Positions 1-6,826 of a DNA stretch of 7,393 nt are shown here, piece after piece (positions within the stretch are counted from its first letter, which is position 1; each line of letters begins with the position of its first letter). The notes below the pieces were generated by a model. It was not told the origin of the DNA and ran no database searches. It saw nothing but the letters and a program-made list of their open reading frames with translations. The translations under genes were made by a program, and so were the position numbers. The DNA is from Halococcaceae archaeon. GTDB lineage: Archaea; Halobacteriota; Halobacteria; Halobacteriales; Halalkalicoccaceae. The DNA lies in NCBI GenBank assembly GCA_007128515.1, contig SKXI01000285.1, positions 1 to 7,393 of the forward strand, written 5' to 3'.

Positions 1-142
1 CGAGGACGAATTCGTCCTCCGTATAGGTCGCCTCGTCGATCCGGAGGCATCGGCGTTCGTCCCGCGTGCCCTGGTTCGGGAGGTGAACGGCTGCCAGTCC
101 GTCGAACTCGTCGGCGTCGACCACCTGAGGGGGTGCTGACAT
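1..142 (-). CDS. N-terminal part of an unrecognised protein, cut by the window edge
   Basis: An open frame starts at the ATG at 142-140 and runs off the left edge after 47 codons. The product begins MSAPPQVVDADEFDG and continues with LAAVHLPNQGTRDERRC and EATYTEDEFVL. It is acidic, has no signal peptide or membrane segment in the part seen, and uses GC-rich third positions like its neighbours, so it is probably a real haloarchaeal gene. A weak TATA-like site lies about 33 nt upstream, supporting this start and separate transcription from the transporter operon that ends 159 nt away on the same strand. I do not recognise the family. Genes after such importers often serve nucleoside salvage, but nothing in these 47 residues shows that here. 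Confidence 0.6.
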   Translation of the reverse strand, partial: MSAPPQVVDADEFDGLAAVHLPNQGTRDERRCLRIDEATYTEDEFVL

Positions 143-172
143 AGTGCAGTGTGGACTGTGGAAAGCCACCCC

Positions 173-178
173 ATAGTA
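173..178 (-). promoter_or_regulatory. Weak TATA-like element before the left-edge gene
   Basis: On the minus strand the sequence ggtactatgg places a TACTAT core about 33 nt before the ATG at 142. Haloarchaeal TATA boxes sit about 27 nt before the transcription start, so the transcript would have a leader of only a few nucleotides. The match is short and lies in a 159-nt gap (143-301) with no other clear signal, so it is tentative. Confidence 0.3.
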
Positions 179-301
179 CCTGTGATACCGACCAGGAGGG
201 AACGAGTGTGTTCCAACACGCCCCTCGATTCGAACGTCGTGTCGGCGTAACGATGGCGAGCGAACGCGTACAGTCGCACCCGACGGGCGAGTACCGAGCG
301 T

Positions 302-1357
302 TCACTCGTCGGAGTCGTAGTGTTTCCCGGCGGCCGACGGCATCCGCGTTCGGCCGACGAACGTGAGCACGACGAGCACCGCCACGTACGGGATGATACC
401 GACGAGCGTCGCCGAGACGTCGAAGCCGGCGACCTGCTGTAACTGCAGCTGTAACGCGTCGAGGGCGGCGAAGAGGAAGGAGGCGAGGAACGCGCCGACG
501 GGGTTGTAGTTGCCGATCAGATAGGCGGTCAGCCCGATCCAGCCGCGGCCGTCGACCATCGTGTCGCCGCTGCCGACGAACTGCCCGGTGTTGAGCGCGA
601 GTCCGGCGCCGCCGATCCCGCAGTAGACCCCCGAGAGGAGCACCCCGGCATAGCGGACCCTGCGGACGTCGACACCGGCGGTGTCGAGCGCCTTCGGGTC
701 CTCGCCGCTGGCCTCGATCCACATGCCGAACGGCGTTCGGTTCAGCAGGTACCAGGAGAAGGGGACCGCGAGGACGAGCAGAACTACCGGCGGTGTGGCC
801 GAGAAGAGCGGCCCCAGACTCGGGAGCTCCGCGAGCACCGGTATCTCCCAGACCGGGAACGTGCCGACGCTCGGGCTGTTGGTCCGATCCCAGATGATGA
901 TGCTCGCGAAGGGCGCGAAGCCGAGCGCGATCAGCCAGACCGCGAGCCCGGCGATTATCTGGTCGGCTTTGAACTCGATGCAGACGACCGCGAACAGCAG
1001 CGCGACGAACGTACTCGCCAGCACCGCGAGGCCGAACGCGAGCCAGATGTTCGCGCCGATCGGCGTCGCCGCGAGCCCCCAGGCGCTCGCGACCGCGGCG
1101 AACGCGCCGATGATCAACAGCCCCTCGAGACCGATGTTGATGACGCCGGATTTCTCGGCGAAGATACCACCCATCGCCGCGAAGGCGATCGGGACGGTAA
1201 AGCGGAACGCCGCGGCCAGATACGACGCGCTCACGACGCCCGCGACGTCAGCGAGCAGCGATCGGCCGCCGTCGACGACCAGTCCGAGGAGGATGAGCCC
1301 GAAGAGGAGCGCGCCGATCCCGAGCCCCTGTCGCCGGGTGACCGTCGGGGGGTTCAT
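302..1357 (-). CDS. Second permease subunit of a BMP-type (nucleoside-like) ABC importer
   Basis: This 351-residue integral membrane protein belongs to the BPD_transp_2 family (same class as B. subtilis NupQ/YufQ) and would form half of the channel with the permease encoded before it. Hydrophobic segments recur from residue 11 to about 335, consistent with 8-10 membrane helices. Family hallmarks are EKSGVINIGLEG (68-79), the cytoplasmic loop EASGEDPKALDTAGVDVRR (215-233) expected to contact the ATPase, and GWIGLTAYLIGNYNPVGAF (272-290). The length is normal for the subunit. The ATG at 1357-1355 shares four bases with the TGA of the previous permease gene, so translation is probably coupled. 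It is the last gene of the operon. No hairpin plus T-run terminator is visible after the stop. Substrate assignment to nucleosides is by family and gene order only. Confidence 0.93.
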   Translation of the reverse strand: MNPPTVTRRQGLGIGALLFGLILLGLVVDGGRSLLADVAGVVSASYLAAAFRFTVPIAFAAMGGIFAEKSGVINIGLEGLLIIGAFAAVASAWGLAATPIGANIWLAFGLAVLASTFVALLFAVVCIEFKADQIIAGLAVWLIALGFAPFASIIIWDRTNSPSVGTFPVWEIPVLAELPSLGPLFSATPPVVLLVLAVPFSWYLLNRTPFGMWIEASGEDPKALDTAGVDVRRVRYAGVLLSGVYCGIGGAGLALNTGQFVGSGDTMVDGRGWIGLTAYLIGNYNPVGAFLASFLFAALDALQLQLQQVAGFDVSATLVGIIPYVAVLVVLTFVGRTRMPSAAGKHYDSDE

Positions 1358-2634
1358 CGCTCTTCGCCCCCGTCGGAGGCGTCCCGCGCTGGTCGGTTCG
1401 CGCCGTGACCGTCCGATTCCGGTTCGGGGGCGGCGGGTGATCCTCCGTCTCGCTCGCCGCCGTCGGTCGCGACGGTCTCGCCGCCGTAGCCCGCTCGCTT
1501 GCCGATCATGCGGAAGAACTCCGGCATCGCGATGAAGAGGATGATCAGTCCCCGGAGCACCTCGACGAGCTCGTTCGGCACGCCCAGCGAGAGGTCGATC
1601 GCGACGCTCCCGCTTTTCATCCCGCCGAAGAGCAGCGCCGCCGGGATCACGCCCAGCGGGTTGTTCCCCGCGAGGATGGAGACCGCGATCCCGTCGAAGC
1701 CGAGCGGCGGGATGCCGTCCTGCCAGCGGTACTGGACCATCGTGACGTAGATCGCGCCGGCGACGCCGCCGAGGGCACCCGAGAGCGTCATGCTCGTGAC
1801 GACGTTCCGTTTGGCGTCCACCCCGCCGTACTCCGCGGCGGCCTCCTGGACCCCGCTCGTCCGAAGCTCGTACCCGAGGACGGTCCGGGTGTAGAGGAGG
1901 TAGATCCCGACGGCCGCCAGCAGCGCGCCGACCAGCGCGTAGAGCGAAAAGCGCGACCCGTCGATCGTCGCCGGCAGGCGGGCGACCTCCGGGATGGAGT
2001 GGGTCTGGACCGAGTCAGTCTCGAGGTTTCCGACGTGGTTCTGCACCAGCCAGAAGGCGACGCCCATCGCGACGAAGTTGAGCATGATCGTCGTGATCAC
2101 CTCGTGGGCGTCGGCGTACGCCTTCATCAGCCCCGGGATCATCCCCCAGACGCCGCCGACGAGCGCGCCGACGGCGACCCCGACGGGGATCACGATCACG
2201 GTGCCGAGGGCGTTCTCGGGGACCATCTCACCGAGAAAGAGGACGGTCAGCGCGGCCGCCAGCGCCCCCAGGACCATCTGTCCCTGCGTGCCGATGTTGA
2301 ACAGCCCGGCGCGGAAGGCGACGGCGACCGAGAGCCCGGTGAAGAGCAACAGCGTCGTCTCCTGGAGCGTCCGACCGAGGGCCGTGAACGAGCCGAACGC
2401 TCCGGCGACCATCGTCGCGTAGACCTCGACCGGGTTGTAACAGCCGTAGCCGAGCCCCGGCAACAGGATGAACGGGTCGGGGCAGTCGGCGACGAACCCC
2501 GAGACGAAGACGAGGACGGCGCCGACGAGGACGGCGAAGACCAGCGCCATCGAGCTGACGGCGATCCGCTGGACCGCCGTCGCCTCGACGAGCCAGTCGA
2601 GCGATTCGGTCGCCCGCTCGCGCCAGTCGCTCAC
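1354..2634 (-). CDS. First permease subunit of the BMP-type ABC importer
   Basis: A 426-residue BPD_transp_2-family permease resembling NupP/YufP. I place the start at the GTG at 2634-2632 (VSDWRERATESLDW): it overlaps the ATPase stop codon as GTGA, and the frame upstream is only an Arg-rich shadow of the ATPase gene. After a short cytoplasmic N-terminus, the first helix is about 24-48, followed by an external loop with two cysteines (C51, C65). Family motifs are FRAGLFNIGTQGQMVLGA (107-124), HEVITTIMLNF (177-187), the coupling loop RTSGVQEAAAEYGGVDAKR (258-276) and GFDGIAVSILAGNNPLG (312-328). The last 40 residues form a hydrophilic tail rich in Asp, Glu, Gly and Pro, presumably cytoplasmic. 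The gene lies between the ATPase and the second permease, overlapping each by 4 nt, so the two permeases are probably made together as a heterodimer. Confidence 0.92.
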   Translation of the reverse strand: MSDWRERATESLDWLVEATAVQRIAVSSMALVFAVLVGAVLVFVSGFVADCPDPFILLPGLGYGCYNPVEVYATMVAGAFGSFTALGRTLQETTLLLFTGLSVAVAFRAGLFNIGTQGQMVLGALAAALTVLFLGEMVPENALGTVIVIPVGVAVGALVGGVWGMIPGLMKAYADAHEVITTIMLNFVAMGVAFWLVQNHVGNLETDSVQTHSIPEVARLPATIDGSRFSLYALVGALLAAVGIYLLYTRTVLGYELRTSGVQEAAAEYGGVDAKRNVVTSMTLSGALGGVAGAIYVTMVQYRWQDGIPPLGFDGIAVSILAGNNPLGVIPAALLFGGMKSGSVAIDLSLGVPNELVEVLRGLIILFIAMPEFFRMIGKRAGYGGETVATDGGERDGGSPAAPEPESDGHGANRPARDASDGGEER

Positions 2635-4289
2635 CGTCTCCCTCCGGCGGGCTCCTCGACCGCCTCGCTCGCCTCGCTCCTGGCGGCGTCCGGGTCGAGC
2701 CCGGTCGGCCGCTCGCCGGCCATCAGCAGCCCGAGGTCCTCCTCCGTGACGCTCTCCGGATCGACGACGGCGACGACCCTCCCGTCGTGCATGACCGCGA
2801 GGCGATCGGAGAGGCGTCTGACCTCGTCGAGCTTCGAGGAGACGAGCAGGACGGCCTTCCCGGCGGCCCGGAGCCCGAGCAGCCGGTCGTGGATGAACTC
2901 GATGCTCCCGATATCGACGCCGCGGGTTGGCTGGGCGGCGACGACGAGCGACGGGTCGCGTTCGAACTCGCGGCCGACGATGAACTTCTGCTGGTTGCCG
3001 CCCGAGAGGGACCGTGCACTCGCGCGCGCGTCGGGCGGTCTGACGTCGTACTCCCGGATCACGTCGTCGACGTACGCGTCCGTCCGGCCCCAGTCGATCC
3101 GCCAGCCGTCGGAGAACGACGGGAGCCGCTGACAGCCGAGCAGGCCGTTCCGCCGGAGGTCGTACTCCATCACGAGGCTGCGCTTCTGACGGTCCTCGGC
3201 GATGTAGGCCATGCCGGCCGCGATCCGTTCCCGCCGCGGCGCCGCGGTCACCTCCCGTCCAGCGAACGCGATCGTCCCCGACTCGACGGGCCGCAGTCCG
3301 GTGATCGCCTCGACGAGTTCGGTCTGGCCGTTGCCGTCGACGCCCGCGATCCCGAAGATCTCCCCGGTGTGGACGGCGAAGCCCACACCGTCGACCGCCG
3401 TGACGCCGCGGTCGTCCTCGACGACGAGGTCGTCGACCCGGAGCAGGGCCGACCCACGGGTCGACGGCGGCTTTTCGATCTCGAGGATGACGTCGCGGCC
3501 GACCATCATGCTCGCGAGCTGCTCTTCGGTCGCCTCCGCGGCGGGGACCGTCCCGACGAGCGTCCCGTCCCGGAGCACGCTGATCTCGTCGGCTGCTCGC
3601 AACGCCTCGCCGAGTTTGTGCGTGATGAAGGTTATCGTCTTCCCCTCGGCGATCAGCTCCGAGAGGACGGAGAACAGGGCCTCGACCTCCTGTGGGGTGA
3701 GCACCGCCGTCGGCTCGTCGAGGATCAGGACGTCCGCACCGCGGTAGAGCGTCTTCAGGATCTCGACGCGCTGTTGCTCGCCGACGCTGATCTCCTCGAT
3801 GCGTTCGATCGGGTCGATGTCGAAGCCGTAGCGCTCGGCGAGCGTCCGGGTCTCCTCGACCGCACGCCCGGTGTCGGTCACGAGCCCACCCCACTTCTTC
3901 GGCTCGTCACCGAGGACGACGTTCTCGGCGACGGTCATCGTATCGACGAGCATGAAGTGCTGGTGGATCATGCCGATCCCGGCGTCCATCGCGTCGCCCG
4001 GATCGTCGAACGCCACCCGCTCGCCGTCGATCCAGATCGTCCCCTGCGTCGGCTCGTAGAGCCCGTAGAGGACGTTCATCAGGGTCGTCTTGCCCGCGCC
4101 GTTCTCGCCGACGAGCGCGTGGATCGTGCCGCGATCGACGCTGAAGTCGACGTCGTCGTTCGCGACGACGCCCGGAAACCGTTTCGTGATCCCCTCCATG
4201 TGGACCGCCGGTGGCTCCTCGCCCGACCACGGCGTCGGCTCCTCGCGACCCCGGTCTTCGGGTCCGGACGCCTCGGCGTTCCCCTCCAT
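2631..4289 (-). CDS. Tandem-domain ATP-binding subunit of the BMP-type ABC importer
   Basis: A 552-residue cytoplasmic ATPase with two fused ABC domains, as in RbsA/MglA and NupO/YufO. The first domain is complete: Walker A GENGAGKTT (61-69), Q-loop in MIHQHFMLV (Q110), signature ISVGEQQRVEILK (167-179), Walker B VLILDEPTAVLTPQE (187-201) and the H-loop histidine H224. The second is degenerate in the family's usual way: GVDGNGQTE (316-324) replaces Walker A, the signature SLSGGNQQK (427-435) is kept, and AAQPTRGVD (451-459) has Gln where the catalytic Glu would be, so one full hydrolysis site is expected. The ATG at 4289 lies 6 nt after the lipoprotein stop, with GAGGT just before it as a possible ribosome-binding site. 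A second Met (residue 31, position 4199) starts the conserved core, so the acidic first 30 residues are less certain. Confidence 0.94.
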   Translation of the reverse strand: MEGNAEASGPEDRGREEPTPWSGEEPPAVHMEGITKRFPGVVANDDVDFSVDRGTIHALVGENGAGKTTLMNVLYGLYEPTQGTIWIDGERVAFDDPGDAMDAGIGMIHQHFMLVDTMTVAENVVLGDEPKKWGGLVTDTGRAVEETRTLAERYGFDIDPIERIEEISVGEQQRVEILKTLYRGADVLILDEPTAVLTPQEVEALFSVLSELIAEGKTITFITHKLGEALRAADEISVLRDGTLVGTVPAAEATEEQLASMMVGRDVILEIEKPPSTRGSALLRVDDLVVEDDRGVTAVDGVGFAVHTGEIFGIAGVDGNGQTELVEAITGLRPVESGTIAFAGREVTAAPRRERIAAGMAYIAEDRQKRSLVMEYDLRRNGLLGCQRLPSFSDGWRIDWGRTDAYVDDVIREYDVRPPDARASARSLSGGNQQKFIVGREFERDPSLVVAAQPTRGVDIGSIEFIHDRLLGLRAAGKAVLLVSSKLDEVRRLSDRLAVMHDGRVVAVVDPESVTEEDLGLLMAGERPTGLDPDAARSEASEAVEEPAGGRR

Positions 4290-4295
4290 CGAACC

Positions 4296-5441
4296 TCAGA
4301 GGTCGTCGAGGGTATCCGGGACCTCGATCTCGCCGTCGATGATCGCCTCCCGAGACTCCTCGAGCGCGTCGACGACCTCCTCCGGGAGCTCGCCCTCGAA
4401 GTCCTGGCCGATGACCGCACCGACGCCCTCCTCTTCGAGCCCGAGGTCAGCCACCCCTCCGCCCTCGAAGGTGTCCTCGACGACCGCCTCGACGGACTCG
4501 TAGACCGCGTTGTCGACGCGCTTGATCATGCTCGCGACGATCACGTCGCTGAACTCATCGGCGCTGACCGACTGGTCGTCGTCGACGCCGATGGCGAAGC
4601 GTTCGGCCGACTGGGCGGCCTCGAAGACCCCGCCGCCGGTGCCGCCGGCGGCGTGGTAGACGACGTCCGCGCCGTCGTCGTACATGCTGGCCGCGATCTC
4701 CTGGCCCGTCGTCGGGTCGTTCCAGCTCCCGGCGTACGCCGAGGGCGTCTCGATCCCGTCGTCGGCGTACTGGGCGCCGGCGACGTACCCCGCCTCGAAC
4801 CGCTCGATCAGCGAGGTCTCCTCGCCACCGACGAAGCCGACGACCGCCTCACCGGGGTCGGTCTCGCCGCCCGCGTGGGTGTACTCGGTCCCCGTCAGCA
4901 ACCCGGCGAGGTGGCCGACCTGGAACGAACCCTCGTGCTCGCGGAAGACGTAGCTCGCGACGTTGTCGGCCTCGACGACCGCGTCGACGAGGACGAACCG
5001 CGTGTCGGCGAACTCCTCGGCGTTGTCGATGAGGTCCGCCTCGTGGTCGAAGCCGATGCAGACGACGACGTCGATCTCGTCGTCGCCGGCGAACTGCCGC
5101 TGCATGTCGTTCATGTCCGCCGGGGCGTCCGGTTCCGCGTTCTGATACTCGATGCCGAGTTCGTCCTGGGCCCGCTCGATGCCCGCGTGGGCCATGTCGT
5201 TGAACGACTCGTCGCCGAGGCCGCCGGTGGAGTAGATCATCCCCACCGTGACGTCCGACTCCGGCGTGTCGTCGGCCTCGTCGTCGACGTCGTCGGTGTC
5301 GTCGGCCGTGTCGTCCGGATCCTCGGCGTCGTCGTCGGTGTCGTCGGCCGGGTCGACCTCTTCGTCGTCGTCGATCAGACAGCCCGCGGTCGTCACAGTC
5401 GTCCCTGCGCCCACCGTCGTGAGAAACGTTCTGCGTCGCAT
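4296..5441 (-). CDS. BMP/PnrA-family substrate-binding lipoprotein (Tat-exported), probable nucleoside binding
   Basis: A 381-residue extracytoplasmic lipoprotein. The N-terminus MRRRTFLTTVGAG has a twin-arginine pattern, then a lipobox TTAGC with C21 as the likely lipidated residue. Residues 24-63 are an Asp/Glu-rich, probably disordered tether. The rest is the Bmp fold known from PnrA/TmpC and NupN: GGLGDESFND (73-82), the GSFQVGHLAGLL helix (171-182), VGFVGGEE (201-208), AGSWNDPTTGQEIA (237-250), VYHAAGGTGGGVFEAAQ (261-277), IGVDDDQ (284-290) and VASMIKRVDNAVYESVEAV (302-320). Homologues bind purine or pyrimidine nucleosides, so that ligand is inferred. I chose the ATG at 5441 because the Tat signal starts there and a TATA-like element lies about 28 nt upstream. 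A TTG at 5480 and an ATG at 5468 are in frame but overlap or precede that element. It is the first gene of the importer operon. Confidence 0.93.
   Translation of the reverse strand: MRRRTFLTTVGAGTTVTTAGCLIDDDEEVDPADDTDDDAEDPDDTADDTDDVDDEADDTPESDVTVGMIYSTGGLGDESFNDMAHAGIERAQDELGIEYQNAEPDAPADMNDMQRQFAGDDEIDVVVCIGFDHEADLIDNAEEFADTRFVLVDAVVEADNVASYVFREHEGSFQVGHLAGLLTGTEYTHAGGETDPGEAVVGFVGGEETSLIERFEAGYVAGAQYADDGIETPSAYAGSWNDPTTGQEIAASMYDDGADVVYHAAGGTGGGVFEAAQSAERFAIGVDDDQSVSADEFSDVIVASMIKRVDNAVYESVEAVVEDTFEGGGVADLGLEEEGVGAVIGQDFEGELPEEVVDALEESREAIIDGEIEVPDTLDDL
5246..5374. repeat. Trinucleotide-rich low-complexity stretch coding the acidic tether
   Basis: On the plus strand this stretch is dominated by gtc and gtcgtc units (GAC, GAT and GAG codons on the coding minus strand). 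It encodes residues about 23-65 of the lipoprotein, a run of short D-D-T, D-D-A and E-D-P type units between the lipid anchor and the binding domain. Such tracts can change length by slippage. The reading frame is intact here. Confidence 0.7.
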
Positions 5442-5466
5442 GCGTAGGTGAAGTGTACGCTTGCGC

Positions 5467-5475
5467 ATATAGTTA
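5467..5475 (-). promoter_or_regulatory. TATA-like promoter element of the importer operon
   Basis: The minus-strand sequence gataactatatgcgc contains a CTATAT core at 5472-5467, centred about 28 nt before the ATG at 5441. That is the archaeal TATA-to-start distance, so the transcript would begin at or within 1-2 nt of the start codon (leaderless). This probably drives all four importer genes, since later junctions overlap or are only 6 nt wide. Confidence 0.55.
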
Positions 5476-5612
5476 TCCAACCCGTTGCGTGTATGGGAGA
5501 GTTGCCTCGATCGATTCCCGGCTATCGGTGCGTAGCTCGCGAAGAGCGTCGTGGCCGTCGGTCGACCCTTGGAGAAGCCGACTGGGATACACTCGTCTTC
5601 GGGTGGAACCCG

Positions 5613-5933
5613 ATCGTGCTCGTCTCACGATACCACGTTCGTCATCGACGTGCTGAACGGCGACCGTGGAGCCGAACGCAGGTGGGTCGAACTCGACGAT
5701 CGAGGGGACCTCACGGTTCCGACAGCCGGGGTCTTCGGGCCGGTCGACGATACGTATCCCCCGGGCCGAACCGAAGTAGAGAGTCCTCCAGTTCCTCTCG
5801 CGTCTGGACGCACCCCCGGTTGACGGTGATCGCGGTACTGGCGGGCGAACTGATAGGGATCATCGGTGAAGTTCATAGATTTCCCAATTCGAGACCGAGA
5901 GACGGGATCGGTGTATCGGCCACCGGGATCTCC
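5613..5933 (+). pseudogene. Eroded VapC-like (PIN-domain) toxin gene, split over several frames
   Basis: Pieces resembling a haloarchaeal VapC ribonuclease toxin occur in the right order on the plus strand but in different frames. The start may be IVLV (5613-5624), then DTTFVIDVLNGDRGAERRW and WVELDDRGDLTVPTAGVF in another frame (5629-5742), including the first PIN aspartate (5629-5631). EPK, a TAG stop (5777-5779) and RVLQFLSRLDAPPVDGD follow in a third frame. AVLAGELIGIIGE and RDGIGVSATGI (about 5832-5930) return to the first frame, with a possible third PIN aspartate at 5901-5903. The Glu normally following VF is Gly. VapC proteins run about 130-145 residues, close to the span seen (107 codons), so most of the gene is represented. 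No intact VapB antitoxin precedes it. The call rests on remembered family patterns, not an alignment, and no active product is expected. Confidence 0.55.
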
Positions 5934-5957
5934 GGGTGGCTACGATGATCCCTATGA

Positions 5958-6104
5958 GGAGCGTGTCATAGAATCGTCTCAAACCCACTACCTGGCGATT
6001 GCACCACTCCGTTTCGCGTATGACATGGTGAGTCTCGTCCGTCGTAGCTCACATCAATATAAATATATACAATCGTTGTTGGGAACCGTTGTGTGACACG
6101 CTCC
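5958..6104. mobile_element. Possible MITE-like unit bounded by 11-bp inverted repeats
   Basis: GGAGCGTGTCA at 5958-5968 is repeated as its exact reverse complement at 6094-6104, enclosing 147 bp. Extending inward, the two ends agree at 20 of 27 positions. The inside has no open frame resembling a transposase and contains a very AT-rich core, unlike flanking DNA. This fits a small non-autonomous element with terminal inverted repeats. I see no matching target-site duplication outside the ends. An 11-bp inverted repeat at this distance is not very rare by chance, so confidence is moderate at best. Confidence 0.35.
6055..6073. other. 19-bp AT-rich island
   Basis: The stretch caatataaatatatacaat has only two C residues and no G, in a GC-rich genome. 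It resembles a strong TATA box on either strand, but no credible gene starts 25-35 nt away in either direction. It lies inside the inverted-repeat unit, so it may be the element's own core, a leftover promoter or an easily melted site. Confidence 0.5.
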
Positions 6105-6133
6105 GTAAGCCAAAATAGCAGGCCCGAGTTGTT

Positions 6134-6466
6134 TCAGTCGATCCGGTCGATCTTCAACTCCGGTTTTCCGGAGTGCTCCTCGACTGAGGCGGGCAGGTCA
6201 TTCGCATCGAGCACACCATTGAGATACGAGACTCCGTGCTCGGAGAGGCGGTATTTCCACGATTCTCCCTCCGTTTCGACGAGTCCGTGATGGAGCAACC
6301 GATCTAACCGGGCGTCGATGTACTGCTTCGGGTACTCTAAGTGTGGAGAGAGTTCTCCGAGACGGTCTTTGATCACCTCCGAGCGCAGCGCCCGATCCTC
6401 CACTTTCAGGAGTTCGAGAATGCGTTCATCGATCAGTCGCATCCATTCTGCATGTCGGCGTATCAT
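6134..6466 (-). CDS. Small winged-helix DNA-binding protein, PhiH1-repressor-like
   Basis: A 110-residue protein beginning MIRRHAEWMRLIDERILELL, the opening typical of haloarchaeal winged-helix regulators related to the phage PhiH1 repressor. Helix 1 is about residues 5-18. The helix-turn-helix covers roughly 22-60, with YIDARLDRLLHHGLVE (about 49-64) as recognition helix and start of the wing. SWKYRLSEHGVSYLNG then forms the wing and last helix. The C-terminus is charged and ends KIDRID. I chose the ATG at 6466 over an in-frame TTG at 6502, because the TTG lies in the TATA-like element and its extra 12 residues do not fit the family. The gene is divergent from the pirin gene 384 nt away and may regulate itself or that gene, which is inference. 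Codons are less GC-rich than in the importer genes, suggesting different ancestry. Confidence 0.8.
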   Translation of the reverse strand: MIRRHAEWMRLIDERILELLKVEDRALRSEVIKDRLGELSPHLEYPKQYIDARLDRLLHHGLVETEGESWKYRLSEHGVSYLNGVLDANDLPASVEEHSGKPELKIDRID

Positions 6467-6493
6467 ATTCTCACTACTAGCCACACCAGGCAA

Positions 6494-6503
6494 CGATATC
6501 AAA
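6494..6503 (-). promoter_or_regulatory. TATA-like element of the winged-helix gene
   Basis: On the minus strand tttgatatcg is centred about 31 nt before the ATG at 6466, in a locally AT-rich stretch (aattactttgatatc). This spacing predicts a leader of only a few nucleotides and supports the 6466 start. No Shine-Dalgarno-like sequence precedes the ATG, as expected for near-leaderless genes. Confidence 0.4.
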
Positions 6504-6820
6504 GTAATTGAGTGATTTCAGGCGGTAGGGCCCTTTAGAATAATATTCAATCACTGAACCCACCGTCGGTAGTTCCCATCGTTCTCGATCACTGACTCGA
6601 GTTCTGGAGCAAAACGAACGAGATCGGAGTAATGGATTCATTGCGTCGAACAAAGACGGCGGTTTCATGCCAGTGAGAGCCGCGTCACCCGGGAGATGAC
6701 CCTTAAGATTCCAGAAGGCGGATTCGCTGCGATCGTAGGTGGCCCAGAGCGCGAGGATGGCATCTTCAGCCAACGATCAGTCCACCCAGCGTATCCCATC
6801 GGAGTCAACGCACAGAACCC

Positions 6821-6826
6821 ATATAG
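6821..6826 (+). promoter_or_regulatory. TATA-like element of the pirin gene
   Basis: The sequence cccatatagccg places ATATAG about 27 nt before the ATG at 6851, the distance for a transcript starting at or next to the start codon. A GAGAGG stretch (6842-6847) also lies 3 nt before the ATG and could act as a ribosome-binding site if the transcript has a leader. Confidence 0.5.

Larger units (their letters stand above)
5442..6133. other. 692-nt region without an intact gene: promoter, toxin-gene relic, inverted-repeat unit
   Basis: This gap separates the importer operon from the winged-helix gene. From left to right it holds the operon promoter, a stretch (5481-5610) with no clear signal, the fragmented VapC-like frames, and the inverted-repeat unit with an AT-rich core. 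Several open frames of 60-166 codons cross it, but none begins and ends like a normal haloarchaeal gene, and protein similarity jumps between frames. I read it as decayed accessory DNA. Confidence 0.6.

Noticed and set aside
199..214. Small hairpin ggaac-gagtgt-gttcc as a terminator for the importer operon
   Set aside because: The stem is only 5 bp, has no T-run after it on the minus strand, and lies about 90 nt past the stop codon.
222..240. tRNA-like T-loop (gttcgaatc on the minus strand)
   Set aside because: The flanking bases cannot form a five-pair T-stem, and no acceptor or anticodon arm is found nearby.
681..2422. Several plus-strand frames opposite the two permease genes
   Set aside because: Their compositions (Ser/Ala/Pro/Thr-rich) are the reverse reading of hydrophobic permease codons, and the permeases on the other strand have recognised motifs.
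2635..3894. Long Arg-rich extension in frame with and upstream of the first permease
   Set aside because: It lies wholly over the well-supported ATPase gene in another frame, is Arg-rich low-complexity sequence typical of a GC-rich shadow, and has no domain.
2787..5447. Plus-strand frame of 886 codons opposite the ATPase and lipoprotein genes
   Set aside because: It is antisense to two genes with clear family motifs; its Asp, Val and Arg-rich repeats are the mirror of their codons. High GC keeps antisense frames open.
5866..6096. 76-codon plus-strand frame as a small gene
   Set aside because: It begins inside the toxin relic and ends inside the inverted-repeat unit, and its sequence contains pieces that fit the relic only after frame shifts.
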